Positions 1 to 7,705 of a DNA stretch of 64,000 nt are shown one piece after another. Position 1 is the stretch's first letter. Every line of letters begins with the position of its first letter. The stretch comes from Carboxydothermus pertinax. GTDB lineage: Bacteria > Bacillota > Z-2901 > Carboxydothermales > Carboxydothermaceae. The notes under the pieces are model-generated. The model ran no database searches. It worked only from the letters and a program-made list of their open reading frames with translations, and had not been told where the DNA came from. The position numbers were made by a program, and so were the translations under genes. The stretch is taken from positions 109,578-173,577 of the forward strand of contig NZ_BDJK01000003.1 in the NCBI RefSeq assembly GCF_001950255.1, written 5' to 3'.

Positions 1-1415
1 AAAAGCGCGCTGAAGTTTTAGCTACCTGGCCTACCGGGGCAGAAGTTTCGTTGGAAGAGGGAATTAATTTTCATAAAGCCTTACCGCCGGAAAAAAACTT
101 TGCTTTAAAACTTAAAAAAGTAAAAGAGGAAGGAGTAACCGCCATTCAACCCCGGGCTGGGGTTGCTTTACTAAACGAGCATATAGCTCTTTTGAAATAT
201 TTAGAAAAAGAAGGGGAAGCGGATTTTTTGCCAACGACTATAGACAGTTATACCCGGCAAAATCGCTATCAGGAAGCCCAAAGAGGAATAGAAGAAAGCC
301 TAGCGGAAGGTCGTTCCATGTTAAACGGGTTTCCGGCAGTAAATTACGGGGTATATCCCTGCCGCAAAATTATTGAAGAATTAAAGGTTCCGGTACAGGT
401 ACGCCACGGGACTCCCGATGCCCGGCTTTTGGCAGAAATAACCTTGGCGGGAGGATTTTCTAGCTTTGAAGGGGGAGGTATTACCTATAACATCCCTTAC
501 GCTAAGGAGGTACCTTTAAGAAAATCTCTTGAAGACTGGCAGTATGTTGACCGCTTAATTGGTTATTATGCGGAAAACGGGGTTTTGATAAACCGGGAAT
601 CTTTTGGGCCCCTTACGGGCACTTTAGTACCGCCGGCTATTACCATTGCCATAAATATTTTAGAGTTACTTTTAGCTGCAGAGCAAGGGGTAAAAAGCTT
701 TACCCTGGGTCTTGGGCAATGTGGAAATTTAAACCAGGACGTAGCAGCTTTGCACGGGATGGTTGAACTGGCTGAAGATTACTTAAAACGCTTTGGTTTT
801 CCGGATGTGGATTTAACCACTGTCTTTCACCAGTGGATGGGCGGTTTCCCGCAGGATGAGGCCCGGGCCTTTGCGGTCATTGCCTGGGGGGCTGTGGCAG
901 CGGCATTGGCAAAAGCTAATAAAGTTATTGTGAAAACCCCTCATGAAGCTTTAGGGGTTCCTACTAAAGAAGCCAATGCCCAGGGGTTAAAAACTACCCG
1001 GCAGATTGTAAATATGCTAAAAGACCAGCGGTTTATGGTTAATGAAGAATACCTTTTAGAAAAAGAAATGGTGAAAAAAGAAGCAAGGGCGATCATTGAA
1101 CGCACCTTGGAGCTTGGTGAAGGAGAACTGGTAACAGGTATTGAACGGGCTTTTGCTGCGGGAGTTATTGATGTGCCTTTTGCTCCCAGTCGTTTTAATC
1201 TTGGGAAAATCCTGCCGGCAAGGGATGATACCGGGGCTGTGCGGATTTTAGAGTTTGGGAATCTTCCCTTTGATAGCGAAATCCGGGAATATCACCAGGA
1301 ACGGTTAAGACGCCGGGGGCTTAAAGAGGGAAGGGAGCCGAGCTTTCAAATGGTAATAGACGATATTTATGCTATTGGTAAAGGGATGCTAGTAGGAAAA
1401 CCAAGGACAAAGTAG
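1..1415 (+). CDS. glmE: Methylaspartate (glutamate) mutase epsilon subunit, 5'-truncated by window edge
   Basis: Catalytic subunit of the adenosylcobalamin-dependent glutamate mutase, which interconverts L-glutamate and threo-3-methylaspartate together with the small B12-binding sigma subunit. The frame is open to base 3, and the residues before the first possible start (TTG at 51) read like the usual family N-terminus (a WPTG segment then LEEG), so the true start lies upstream of the window. Family segments seen include HGTPDARLLAE, the glycine-rich FEGGGITYN and GLGQCGNLNQD. The visible part is about 470 residues against roughly 480 for known family members, so only a few residues are missing. 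The stop is 8 bases before the next gene, which suggests an operon; the sigma subunit would be expected upstream, out of view. Confidence 0.9.
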   Translation, partial: KRAEVLATWPTGAEVSLEEGINFHKALPPEKNFALKLKKVKEEGVTAIQPRAGVALLNEHIALLKYLEKEGEADFLPTTIDSYTRQNRYQEAQRGIEESLAEGRSMLNGFPAVNYGVYPCRKIIEELKVPVQVRHGTPDARLLAEITLAGGFSSFEGGGITYNIPYAKEVPLRKSLEDWQYVDRLIGYYAENGVLINRESFGPLTGTLVPPAITIAINILELLLAAEQGVKSFTLGLGQCGNLNQDVAALHGMVELAEDYLKRFGFPDVDLTTVFHQWMGGFPQDEARAFAVIAWGAVAAALAKANKVIVKTPHEALGVPTKEANAQGLKTTRQIVNMLKDQRFMVNEEYLLEKEMVKKEARAIIERTLELGEGELVTGIERAFAAGVIDVPFAPSRFNLGKILPARDDTGAVRILEFGNLPFDSEIREYHQERLRRRGLKEGREPSFQMVIDDIYAIGKGMLVGKPRTK

Positions 1416-1423
1416 GTGAAGCT

Positions 1424-2398
1424 ATGAAAGTTGGAATTACCACGACGATACCGGTAGAAGCGGTTTTTGCTGCTGGTAAAATTCCGGTAGATTTAAACAA
1501 TATTTTTATTACCGCTCCTTCTCCCCAGGCACTGGTGGAAGAGGCCGAGGAAGAGGGGTATCCGCGCAACCTCTGTGCCTGGATTAAAGGTTTATATACG
1601 GTGGCCAAAAATGACCCGGAAATTTCTACGATTATTGCCGTAACCCAGGGGGATTGCAGCAATACCCATGCTTTAATGGAAACCTTAATGTTAGCGGGCA
1701 AAGAAATTATTCCTTTTGCCTATCCCTTTGACCGGGATTATGACTTATTAGCCCACCAGCTGGAAAAGTTAATTAAAGCTCTTGGGACATCCTGGGAAAA
1801 GACGCGGGAAGTTAAAAAGAAGTTAGATGAAATAAGAAAGTTTTTGGTGGAGTTGGATTTTCTAACTTATGCCGAAGGTAAAGTAACCGGTTTCGAAAAT
1901 CACCTCTGGCTAGTATCGTCGAGCGATTTTAACCAAAATCCCGAGGAATTTCAGAAAGAGTTGGAGGAATTTTTAAAAGAAGTAAAAAAGAGACCACGGG
2001 AAAAAGAAAAACTAAGAATTGCTTATATCGGGGTACCCCCGATTATTCCAGACCTTTATGATTATTTAGAAGAGCGGGGAGCAAGGGTGGTGTTTAACGA
2101 GGTACAGCGGCAATTTTCCATGCCGTATTTAGAGGAAGACTTAGTGCGGCAGTACCAGCTTTATACTTATCCTTACGGAATTTTTGCCAGGCTTTCGGAT
2201 ATCAAAAAAGAATTAGAAATGCGGGAAGTGGATGCGGTTATTCATTATGCCCAGAGTTTTTGCTACCGCCAAATTGAGGATTTAATCATCCGCCGGGAAA
2301 TTCACCTACCAATATTAACTTTGGAGGGAGATAAACCGGGGAGGATGGATGCCCGCACCCGGATGCGGGTGGATGCTTTTTTAGACATGATTCGTTAA
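1424..2398 (+). CDS. 2-hydroxyacyl-CoA dehydratase D-component-like protein (HgdB/BcrC family)
   Basis: 324 residues resembling the iron-sulfur subunits of 2-hydroxyglutaryl-CoA dehydratase and benzoyl-CoA reductase. Three cysteines in family-like contexts (NLCAW near residue 51, GDCSN near 76, SFCYRQ near 285) could ligate a [4Fe-4S] cluster. It is shorter than typical HgdB and there is only one such subunit here, whereas the classical dehydratase has two. The activator ATPase follows at 4 to 12 bases, supporting a radical dehydratase/reductase role. The substrate is unknown; the preceding glutamate mutase gene makes an amino-acid-derived acyl-CoA possible but unproven. ATG at 1424 is preceded by TAGGTGA. 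Confidence 0.75.
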   Translation: MKVGITTTIPVEAVFAAGKIPVDLNNIFITAPSPQALVEEAEEEGYPRNLCAWIKGLYTVAKNDPEISTIIAVTQGDCSNTHALMETLMLAGKEIIPFAYPFDRDYDLLAHQLEKLIKALGTSWEKTREVKKKLDEIRKFLVELDFLTYAEGKVTGFENHLWLVSSSDFNQNPEEFQKELEEFLKEVKKRPREKEKLRIAYIGVPPIIPDLYDYLEERGARVVFNEVQRQFSMPYLEEDLVRQYQLYTYPYGIFARLSDIKKELEMREVDAVIHYAQSFCYRQIEDLIIRREIHLPILTLEGDKPGRMDARTRMRVDAFLDMIR

Positions 2399-2410
2399 AA
2401 GGTGATAAAC

Positions 2411-3166
2411 ATGCATATAGGAATTGACCTTGGGAGTAGAAACGTAAAAATGGCAATAAAAGAAGACGGGGAACTTAAGTTTTTACTTTTTGATACGGTA
2501 AGCTTTTACCGGAAATACGGAAAGCTGGTGGATGGCGAATTGGTGGTGGATTTTTCGGCTATAGGGTTAAAGGAAATTGCAAAAATCGTCTCCACCGGCT
2601 ATGGACGCCAGGCGGTTAAAATTAAAGGTGGGGAAGAAATACCGGAAATCCGTGCCCATGCTTTAGGGGCGGTTTACCAGACGGGGCTTTTGGATTTTAC
2701 CCTTTTAGACCTAGGGGGACAGGATAGCAAAGTGGTATTAGTGCGCAAGGGTAAGCTTATTGATTTTCTTACTAACGATAAATGTGCCGCTTCTACCGGA
2801 AGATATCTGGAAAATATGGCTTCGGTATTAAAGATTTCTTTAGATGAACTGGGAAATTTCTACGAAAATCCAGTAGAACTATCTAGTACCTGTGCTATTT
2901 TTGGCGAAACGGAACTTTTAGGCAAGGTGGTAGAAGGGTATTCTCTGGAGCAGTTAGCTGCTGGGGTAAATTATACTATTTTTAAAAGGATTGCTCCAAT
3001 GTTAAAAAAACTTTTTTCACCAAAAGTAGTATTTACCGGCGGAGTGGCCTACAGTAGGGCTCTAAAACATATTATTGAAAAGGAGCTTGAGGTAGAAGTA
3101 GTAATTCCCCGGGAGCCACAGTTTAACGGAGCAATCGGCTGCTTAAAATACGGGGGTGGGCTTTAA
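2411..3166 (+). CDS. Acyl-CoA dehydratase activase, BadF/BadG/BcrA/HgdC family ATPase
   Basis: 251-residue ASKHA-fold ATPase that would deliver a low-potential electron to its dehydratase partner. It shows the actin-like phosphate motifs (GIDLGSRNVK at the N-terminus, LDLGGQDSKV near residue 100) and the two cysteines expected to bridge the dimer through one [4Fe-4S] cluster (NDKCAASTG and SSTCAIFGE). I start at ATG 2411 rather than GTG 2402 because AGGTGAT lies at the right distance. It directly follows the dehydratase-like subunit and overlaps the next gene by one base, so all are probably co-translated. Confidence 0.88.
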   Translation: MHIGIDLGSRNVKMAIKEDGELKFLLFDTVSFYRKYGKLVDGELVVDFSAIGLKEIAKIVSTGYGRQAVKIKGGEEIPEIRAHALGAVYQTGLLDFTLLDLGGQDSKVVLVRKGKLIDFLTNDKCAASTGRYLENMASVLKISLDELGNFYENPVELSSTCAIFGETELLGKVVEGYSLEQLAAGVNYTIFKRIAPMLKKLFSPKVVFTGGVAYSRALKHIIEKELEVEVVIPREPQFNGAIGCLKYGGGL

Positions 3167-3894
3167 TGCGGCTAACAGTTTTAGGGTGCTGGGCACCTTT
3201 CCCAGCACCGGGCGGGGCAACTTCCTCATACCTTTTAGAAACGGAGGAAGTAAAGGTATTAGTGGATGTGGGCAGTGGAGCAGTGGCGAACCTTTTAAAA
3301 TGGGGACAGCCGGAAAAGTTAGATGCGGTAATCCTTTCCCACTGGCATGAAGACCATGTAGCCGATTTACCAATCCTCCGTTATCTGGCGCGAAGCTTAT
3401 TTTTTACTGGAAAACGAGCGGAAAAAATAAAGCTTTTTTACCCCGAGGCTCCAGAGAAACCGGATTTAGCAAAATATCAGGAGTTTTTTGAGTTAATTCC
3501 TATTGGAGAAGGGGAATTTTTCAATTTAAAGGGCCTTGGTGTTTGGGCTGTAAAAAATACCCATGCCGTGCTCTCCTACGGGTTTAAGTTTACGGCAATG
3601 GGCAAAACCTTTGGTTATACTGGCGATACCGGCTATTTAAAGAGCCATGAAGAGTTTTTCCGTGGCGTTGATTTATTATTGGCAGAGTGTACCGGGTTGA
3701 AGCAAGATACCAGTTTTACCCAGGATAATCACTTAACCACTTACGATTGTGCCAATTTAGCGAAAAACGCTGACGTGAAAACCCTAGTTATAACCCATTT
3801 TTGGCCTTTTTATGAGGTTTTGAAGCTTCTTGGGGAAGTTCAGGAAATTTACCCTGGGGTTTTAGCTGCCCGGGAGGGAATGGTAATATTATGA
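3166..3894 (+). CDS. Metallo-beta-lactamase-fold hydrolase, RNase Z-like
   Basis: 242-residue MBL-fold protein with the zinc motif SHWHEDH near residues 58-64, a later GDTG segment carrying the third metal-ligand aspartate (near 152) and a C-terminal ITHFW histidine. This layout matches the small RNase Z/YhfI-like branch that lacks the exosite of true tRNase Z. It begins on the last base of the preceding stop codon and overlaps the next gene by 4 bases, so it is embedded in the operon. No substrate can be assigned. Confidence 0.8.
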   Translation: MRLTVLGCWAPFPAPGGATSSYLLETEEVKVLVDVGSGAVANLLKWGQPEKLDAVILSHWHEDHVADLPILRYLARSLFFTGKRAEKIKLFYPEAPEKPDLAKYQEFFELIPIGEGEFFNLKGLGVWAVKNTHAVLSYGFKFTAMGKTFGYTGDTGYLKSHEEFFRGVDLLLAECTGLKQDTSFTQDNHLTTYDCANLAKNADVKTLVITHFWPFYEVLKLLGEVQEIYPGVLAAREGMVIL

Positions 3895-4787
3895 GCATTT
3901 ATCCCCATGAGTATCTGTTAAAAGCTGTTTATTTTGCTCCCCGGGGTAAACACCGGCTCATGGCGTTAGGTTCAGTCCTGGCAGAGCGGTATTTAACCCC
4001 TAAAGACAAACTGGTGGGATTAATAGGTGATGCCGGGGCTGGGAAATCACTTCTTATCCGGGGAATGTTTCCCGGATTGGAACTTACCAATGATGACGAA
4101 GGTATTAATATTCGGCCTTTGCCGTTAATGGAAGATTATGAGCGGGAAAATTTCCGTCACCACTCTTATCACCTGGATGTTCGCTTTGAGCTGGCTTTTA
4201 CCCCGCCCTTTCGCCTGGCGGATGCGGTTAAAAAAGCTATCGATAAAGGTCGACGGGTAATCATTGAACATTTTGACTTATTATATCCCCATTTAAAGAT
4301 TAATGCCGAGCTTTTAATTGGTATTGGGGCTGAGGTGATACTCTTTCGTCCTAATGTTTTTGGCCCTTTTCCCCAGGAAGTGGCCGAGGAAGTGTTTCCC
4401 TCACTGGTTTTTCGGAAAATGGCTCATTCGGCGGAAGACCTTACGGGATATGTTTTAAGGGAAATGGGGATTTTAAAGCCGGAGGTCCATAGCGATATTC
4501 GTCACGGTTTTTTGCTGGAATTTAAGGAAAAACCGGAAATTGATCTTGAGGCGCTGGAGAAAAGGGTTAAAGAGTTGATTGCCGCTAACCTTACAATTTG
4601 TTATTATGATGAAGAACATATTAAGCTTGGTGGGGAAAAGGTGGAATGTACCGGACCCCGCATTCATGTTTCCCGTACTGGCGAAATAAAAGGTTTTAAA
4701 ATAGTTAAAGAGTTAAAATACGACCCCATTGAAAAGCTTTATATTATTGCCGGGGTTGTAGGACAACAGGAAAACGGGGTGATTTAA
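3891..4787 (+). CDS. P-loop protein of unknown function
   Basis: 298 residues that I do not recognise. A clear Walker A motif, GDAGAGKS, lies at about residue 46, followed by a hydrophobic VIIEHFDLL stretch near 117-125 that could be a Walker B-like strand. There is no signal peptide or membrane segment. The C-terminal 60 residues ([17 protein letters not shown]) are distinct and could be a separate small domain. It overlaps both neighbours (the MBL protein by 4 bases, rph by 1), so it sits in the rph-rdgB operon. A nucleotide-dependent role is inference from the P-loop only. Confidence 0.75.
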   Translation: MSIYPHEYLLKAVYFAPRGKHRLMALGSVLAERYLTPKDKLVGLIGDAGAGKSLLIRGMFPGLELTNDDEGINIRPLPLMEDYERENFRHHSYHLDVRFELAFTPPFRLADAVKKAIDKGRRVIIEHFDLLYPHLKINAELLIGIGAEVILFRPNVFGPFPQEVAEEVFPSLVFRKMAHSAEDLTGYVLREMGILKPEVHSDIRHGFLLEFKEKPEIDLEALEKRVKELIAANLTICYYDEEHIKLGGEKVECTGPRIHVSRTGEIKGFKIVKELKYDPIEKLYIIAGVVGQQENGVI

Positions 4788-5551
4788 TGCGCAGTGACGG
4801 TAGAGAAAAGGACCAATTAAGGGCGGTAAAGATTATCACCGATTACATAAAACACGCCGAAGGCTCGGTGTTAATAGAAATGGGCGATACCCGGGTAGTT
4901 TGTACCGCTACCGTTGAAGATAAAGTGCCTCCTTTTGCCAAAGGGGAAGGAAAAGGCTGGATTACTGCCGAGTACGGGATGCTCCCCCGGAGTACGGAAA
5001 CGCGCAATATCCGGGAAGCGGCCAAAGGCAAACAGTCAGGGCGAACATTAGAAATTCAGCGGCTAATCGGCCGGGCCTTACGGGGAGTAGTGGATTTAAA
5101 AGCTTTAGGGGAACGTACCCTCTGGATTGACTGTGATGTCATCCAGGCCGACGGTGGTACCCGGACGGCTGCAATTACCGGATCTTTTGTGGCTTTGGCG
5201 CTGGCTTTAAACAAACTGGTGGAAAACGGTATATTACCTGTGATACCGTTAAAAGATTTTGTGGCGGCGGTTAGTGTGGGAATCGTTGAAGGGGAGGCGG
5301 TCTTAGATTTAAATTTTGCCGAGGACTCTAAAGCGCTGGTGGATATGAATGTGGTGATGACTGGAAATAACCGTTTTGTAGAAGTCCAGGGTACCGGCGA
5401 AGAGGCAAGTTTTTCAATGGAAGAATTACAGGAACTTCTGACCTTAGCCCAAAAAGGGGTTGGGGAACTAATTAATATTCAAAAACAAGCCTTAGGGGAA
5501 ATTGCTGGAAAGATAGGGATTGTAAATGGAGCAAATAGTAATAGCCAGTAA
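4787..5551 (+). CDS. rph: Ribonuclease PH
   Basis: 254-residue phosphorolytic 3'-5' exoribonuclease that trims tRNA 3' ends. It opens with the family-typical RSDGRE, has the [20 protein letters not shown] region that includes conserved arginines, and ends with the usual GEEASFS and LTLAQKGV segments. Length is normal for the family. The ATG overlaps the previous stop by one base. The last 26 bases overlap the start of rdgB; the order rph, rdgB, phosphodiesterase is conserved in Bacillus (rph-ysnA-ysnB). Confidence 0.96.
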   Translation: MRSDGREKDQLRAVKIITDYIKHAEGSVLIEMGDTRVVCTATVEDKVPPFAKGEGKGWITAEYGMLPRSTETRNIREAAKGKQSGRTLEIQRLIGRALRGVVDLKALGERTLWIDCDVIQADGGTRTAAITGSFVALALALNKLVENGILPVIPLKDFVAAVSVGIVEGEAVLDLNFAEDSKALVDMNVVMTGNNRFVEVQGTGEEASFSMEELQELLTLAQKGVGELINIQKQALGEIAGKIGIVNGANSNSQ

Positions 5552-6134
5552 AAATCAGGGTAAGATTAAAGAATTTTCTTCCATGCTTTCGGAATTAAAG
5601 GTATCATTTTTAAGCCTTTTAGACTTTCCGGAAATCGGGGAAATCCCCGAAGAAGGCGCGACTTTTGAAGAAAATGCTTTGCAAAAAGCATCCCTGGTCG
5701 CAAAGCTTACCGGGCTTCCGGCTTTAGCCGATGATTCGGGGCTTGTGGTTGATGCTTTAGGGGGAAGACCGGGAGTATATTCGGCCCGCTATGCGGGTGA
5801 ACCCAAGGATGACTTTAAAAATATCCAAAAACTTTTGCAGGAATTAAAAGGCGTGCCAGCTGCAAAAAGAACTGCCCGCTTTGTGGCTGTCCTTTGCCTT
5901 TATTTCCCTGATGGTCACAGGGTAATGGCCCGGGGAGAATGTTCGGGGATTATTTTAAACGAGCTTAGGGGTAAAGGTGGCTTTGGCTATGATCCTGTTT
6001 TTTATCTTCCTGAGTATGGGAAAACCATGGCTGAACTACCCCTTGAGGTAAAAAATAAAATTAGCCACCGGGCCAGGGCCTTAGTAGAGCTTTTTCAAAA
6101 AATTAAGGAGGCAAAACGGTGGAATTTCTTGTAG
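5526..6134 (+). CDS. rdgB: XTP/dITP diphosphatase (non-canonical purine NTP pyrophosphatase)
   Basis: 202-residue HAM1/RdgB-family pyrophosphatase that hydrolyses XTP and dITP to keep non-canonical purines out of nucleic acids. It begins with the substrate-loop signature [11 protein letters not shown], then has the [10 protein letters not shown] and [24 protein letters not shown] core and the GFGYDPVF segment. Normal length. The start ATG lies inside rph, and the 3' end overlaps the next gene by 16 bases, so translation of the three genes is coupled. Confidence 0.95.
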   Translation: MEQIVIASKNQGKIKEFSSMLSELKVSFLSLLDFPEIGEIPEEGATFEENALQKASLVAKLTGLPALADDSGLVVDALGGRPGVYSARYAGEPKDDFKNIQKLLQELKGVPAAKRTARFVAVLCLYFPDGHRVMARGECSGIILNELRGKGGFGYDPVFYLPEYGKTMAELPLEVKNKISHRARALVELFQKIKEAKRWNFL

Positions 6135-6589
6135 TTAGCGATACCCATGGGCGCGTTGAAAAAGTAGTAAAGTATGCCAAAGGGCGTGCTTTTACGGGAA
6201 TAATCCATGCGGGGGATTATTACCGGGATGGGATTTTTCTGGGTTCGGAGCTGGGAATACCGGTGTATGCGGTTTATGGGAACTGCGATGGTGTTTGGGA
6301 CGGCATAGAAGAAGAAACAATTGAAATATCAGGGAAAAGAATATTTTTAACCCATGGACACTCTTATTACGTCAAACATGATCTTAAACTTTTGGCACAA
6401 AAAGCAGAAAGTTTAAAGGCTGAACTGGTAATATTCGGTCATAGCCACGTTCCGGTTTATACTAGGATAAATGGCCTTTGGTTTTTAAATCCGGGAAGCC
6501 CATCCCTACCTCGGGAGGGAAAAGGGGGGAGCGTTGCGATCTTAAAGATTTTGGAAGAAGGTTTTGAGGCCGAAATTGTTTATTTATAA
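6119..6589 (+). CDS. YfcE/MJ0936-type metallophosphoesterase
   Basis: 156-residue calcineurin-like phosphodiesterase. Metal-binding motifs are SDTHG near the N-terminus, HAGDY near 31, GNCDG near 57, THGH near 77 and GHSHVP near 106, in the canonical order. It starts at GTG 6119, supported by AAGGAGG at 6106-6112 inside the end of rdgB. It is the homologue by position and sequence of Bacillus YsnB. The physiological substrate is not known. Confidence 0.9.
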   Translation: MEFLVVSDTHGRVEKVVKYAKGRAFTGIIHAGDYYRDGIFLGSELGIPVYAVYGNCDGVWDGIEEETIEISGKRIFLTHGHSYYVKHDLKLLAQKAESLKAELVIFGHSHVPVYTRINGLWFLNPGSPSLPREGKGGSVAILKILEEGFEAEIVYL

Positions 6590-6624
6590 CGTTTTTCCGC
6601 CAAAATTCACCAGCAAATTATTTA

Positions 6625-6653
6625 TTGACAAAACCGGTTTATTTATTTATACT
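6625..6653 (+). promoter_or_regulatory. Sigma-A-type promoter for the tRNA cluster
   Basis: TTGACA (6625-6630) and TATACT (6648-6653) separated by 17 bases, 22 bases before the first tRNA. This is a near-consensus housekeeping promoter, as expected for stable RNA. Confidence 0.8.
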
Positions 6654-6674
6654 AATTGATGCACGGAGAAACGA

Positions 6675-6748
6675 GCGGGTGTAGCTCAATGGTAGAGCCC
6701 TGGCCTTCCAAGCCAGTCGCGTGGGTTCGATTCCCATCACCCGCTCCA
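6675..6748 (+). tRNA. tRNA-Gly(TCC)
   Basis: Full cloverleaf: acceptor GCGGGTG/CACCCGC, D-arm with AGCTCAATGGTAGAGC, anticodon loop CTTCCAA (anticodon TCC), T-arm GTGGG-TTCGATT-CCCAT, encoded CCA. First gene of a seven-tRNA cluster. Confidence 0.97.
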
Positions 6749-6759
6749 TTTATTGATTT

Positions 6760-6835
<76 letters not shown>

Positions 6836-6837
6836 TT

Positions 6838-6940
6838 TCTGGAGGTCAGAAGTCGGAAGTTAGAGGTTAGGTTACATCTAACTTCAGTTAATTAATAAAT
6901 TATTTTCCAACCTCCAATCTCCAATATCCAATTTCCAATA
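6838..6940. repeat. Degenerate heptamer repeat array, inverted arms (site 1)
   Basis: Between tRNA-Arg and tRNA-His. The left arm reads as 7-base units on the + strand (AGTCGGA, AGTTAGA, GGTTAG). The right arm, read on the minus strand, is ATTGGAA, ATTGGAT, ATTGGAG, ATTGGAG, GTTGG. The unit can be written RRTTRGA. The arms are inverted with respect to each other around an A/T-rich centre. Related arrays lie at 7226-7352 and 10871-10911. Confidence 0.65.
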
Positions 6941-6941
6941 T

Positions 6942-7020
6942 GGTGGGTGTAGCCCAACGGTTAGGAGGCGCATGACTGTGGATCATGACAGTGTGGGTTC
7001 AAATCCCATCACCCACCCCA
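6942..7020 (+). tRNA. tRNA-His(GTG)
   Basis: Acceptor GTGGGTG/CACCCAC with an encoded extra G at -1 (6942) facing discriminator C, the tRNA-His hallmark. Anticodon loop CTGTGGA (anticodon GTG), T-loop TTCAAAT, encoded CCA. Confidence 0.96.
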
Positions 7021-7030
7021 AATTCCCTAC

Positions 7031-7105
7031 TGGGGCGTAGCCAAGCGGTAAGGCAGCGGTCTTTGGAACCGCCATTCGTTGGTTCGAATCCAGCCGCCCC
7101 AGCCA
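7031..7105 (+). tRNA. tRNA-Gln(TTG)
   Basis: Acceptor TGGGGCG/CGCCCCA, D-arm with AGCCAAGCGGTAAGGC, anticodon loop CTTTGGA (anticodon TTG), T-loop TTCGAAT, encoded CCA. The next promoter's -35 box starts one base after its CCA. Confidence 0.96.
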
Positions 7106-7106
7106 C

Positions 7107-7135
7107 TTGACAATAACGGCGAAGGCCGTTATAAT
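7107..7135 (+). promoter_or_regulatory. Perfect-consensus promoter with palindromic spacer, upstream of tRNA-Lys
   Basis: TTGACA (7107-7112), 17-base spacer, TATAAT (7130-7135): both hexamers match the consensus exactly. The spacer is almost entirely an 8-bp perfect inverted repeat, ATAACGGC/GCCGTTAT (7113-7120 and 7125-7132), which also runs into the -10 box. This allows the last three tRNAs to be transcribed separately and could be an operator. Confidence 0.75.
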
Positions 7136-7148
7136 AAATCTTTGTTGT

Positions 7149-7224
7149 GAGCCATTAGCTCAGTTGGTAGAGCACCTGACTTTTAATCAGGGTGTCGAAG
7201 GTTCGAGTCCTTCATGGCTCACCA
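7149..7224 (+). tRNA. tRNA-Lys(TTT)
   Basis: Acceptor GAGCCAT/ATGGCTC, D-arm AGCTCAGTTGGTAGAGC, anticodon loop CTTTTAA (anticodon TTT), T-loop TTCGAGT, encoded CCA. It lies 13 bases after a perfect promoter -10 box. Confidence 0.97.
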
Positions 7225-7225
7225 T

Positions 7226-7352
7226 TCTTTAGAAATTAGAAGTTAGAGGTTAGACGGTAAAATAACCTTTAGCTTTTTATTTATATTTTTTTTATATTTT
7301 TTGTTTTATTTCCAATTTCCATTTTCTAACCTCCAAATTCTAACTTCTAAAA
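7226..7352. repeat. Degenerate heptamer repeat array, inverted arms (site 2)
   Basis: Between tRNA-Lys and tRNA-Leu. The left arm has AATTAGA, AGTTAGA, GGTTAGA on the + strand. The right arm, on the minus strand, has TTTTAGA, AGTTAGA, ATTTGGA, GGTTAGA, AAATGGA, AATTGGA. A T/A-rich centre separates the two arms. Same unit type as site 1. Confidence 0.65.
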
Positions 7353-7354
7353 GC

Positions 7355-7437
7355 GCGGGTGTGGCGGAACTGGCAGACGCGCTGGACTTAGGATCCAGTG
7401 GGCAACCGTGGGGGTTCAAGTCCCTCCACCCGCACCA
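7355..7437 (+). tRNA. tRNA-Leu(TAG)
   Basis: Class II tRNA of 83 bases: acceptor GCGGGTG/CACCCGC, anticodon loop CTTAGGA (anticodon TAG), variable arm TGGGCAACCGTG, T-loop TTCAAGT, encoded CCA. Confidence 0.96.
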
Positions 7438-7452
7438 GTTAAACTAAAATTG

Positions 7453-7527
7453 GCGGAAGTGGCTCAGTGGTAGAGCATCGCCTTGCCAAGGCGAGGGCCG
7501 CGGGTTCGAATCCCGTCTTCCGCTCCA
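7453..7527 (+). tRNA. tRNA-Gly(GCC)
   Basis: Acceptor GCGGAAG/CTTCCGC, D-arm GGCTCAGTGGTAGAGC, anticodon loop TTGCCAA (anticodon GCC), T-loop TTCGAAT, encoded CCA. Last tRNA before the cluster terminator. Confidence 0.97.
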
Positions 7528-7536
7528 GAAGAAATG

Positions 7537-7559
7537 CTCCGGTAAAGCCGGAGTTTTTT
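7537..7559 (+). terminator. Rho-independent terminator of the tRNA cluster
   Basis: Stem CTCCGG/CCGGAG with a TAAAG loop followed by six T residues, 10 bases after the last tRNA. Confidence 0.88.
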
Positions 7560-7578
7560 GTTATTTAGGCATTTTTAG

Positions 7579-7607
7579 TTGCACAAAACTGTGAGAGTGT
7601 GTAGAAT
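7579..7607 (+). promoter_or_regulatory. Candidate promoter for tig
   Basis: TTGCAC (7579-7584), 17-base spacer, TAGAAT (7602-7607). A TATAAT at 7607-7612 is an alternative -10 but would give a 22-base spacer. It lies about 100 bases before the tig start. Confidence 0.45.
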
Positions 7608-7705
7608 ATAATAGTAATTGAGTATCTTTTTGGTTTAGTTTTAAATGCCATAAAATGGCAAAATAAAGATAAAAATTTAAATACATACTGCAAGGAGGAT
7701 ATTCA

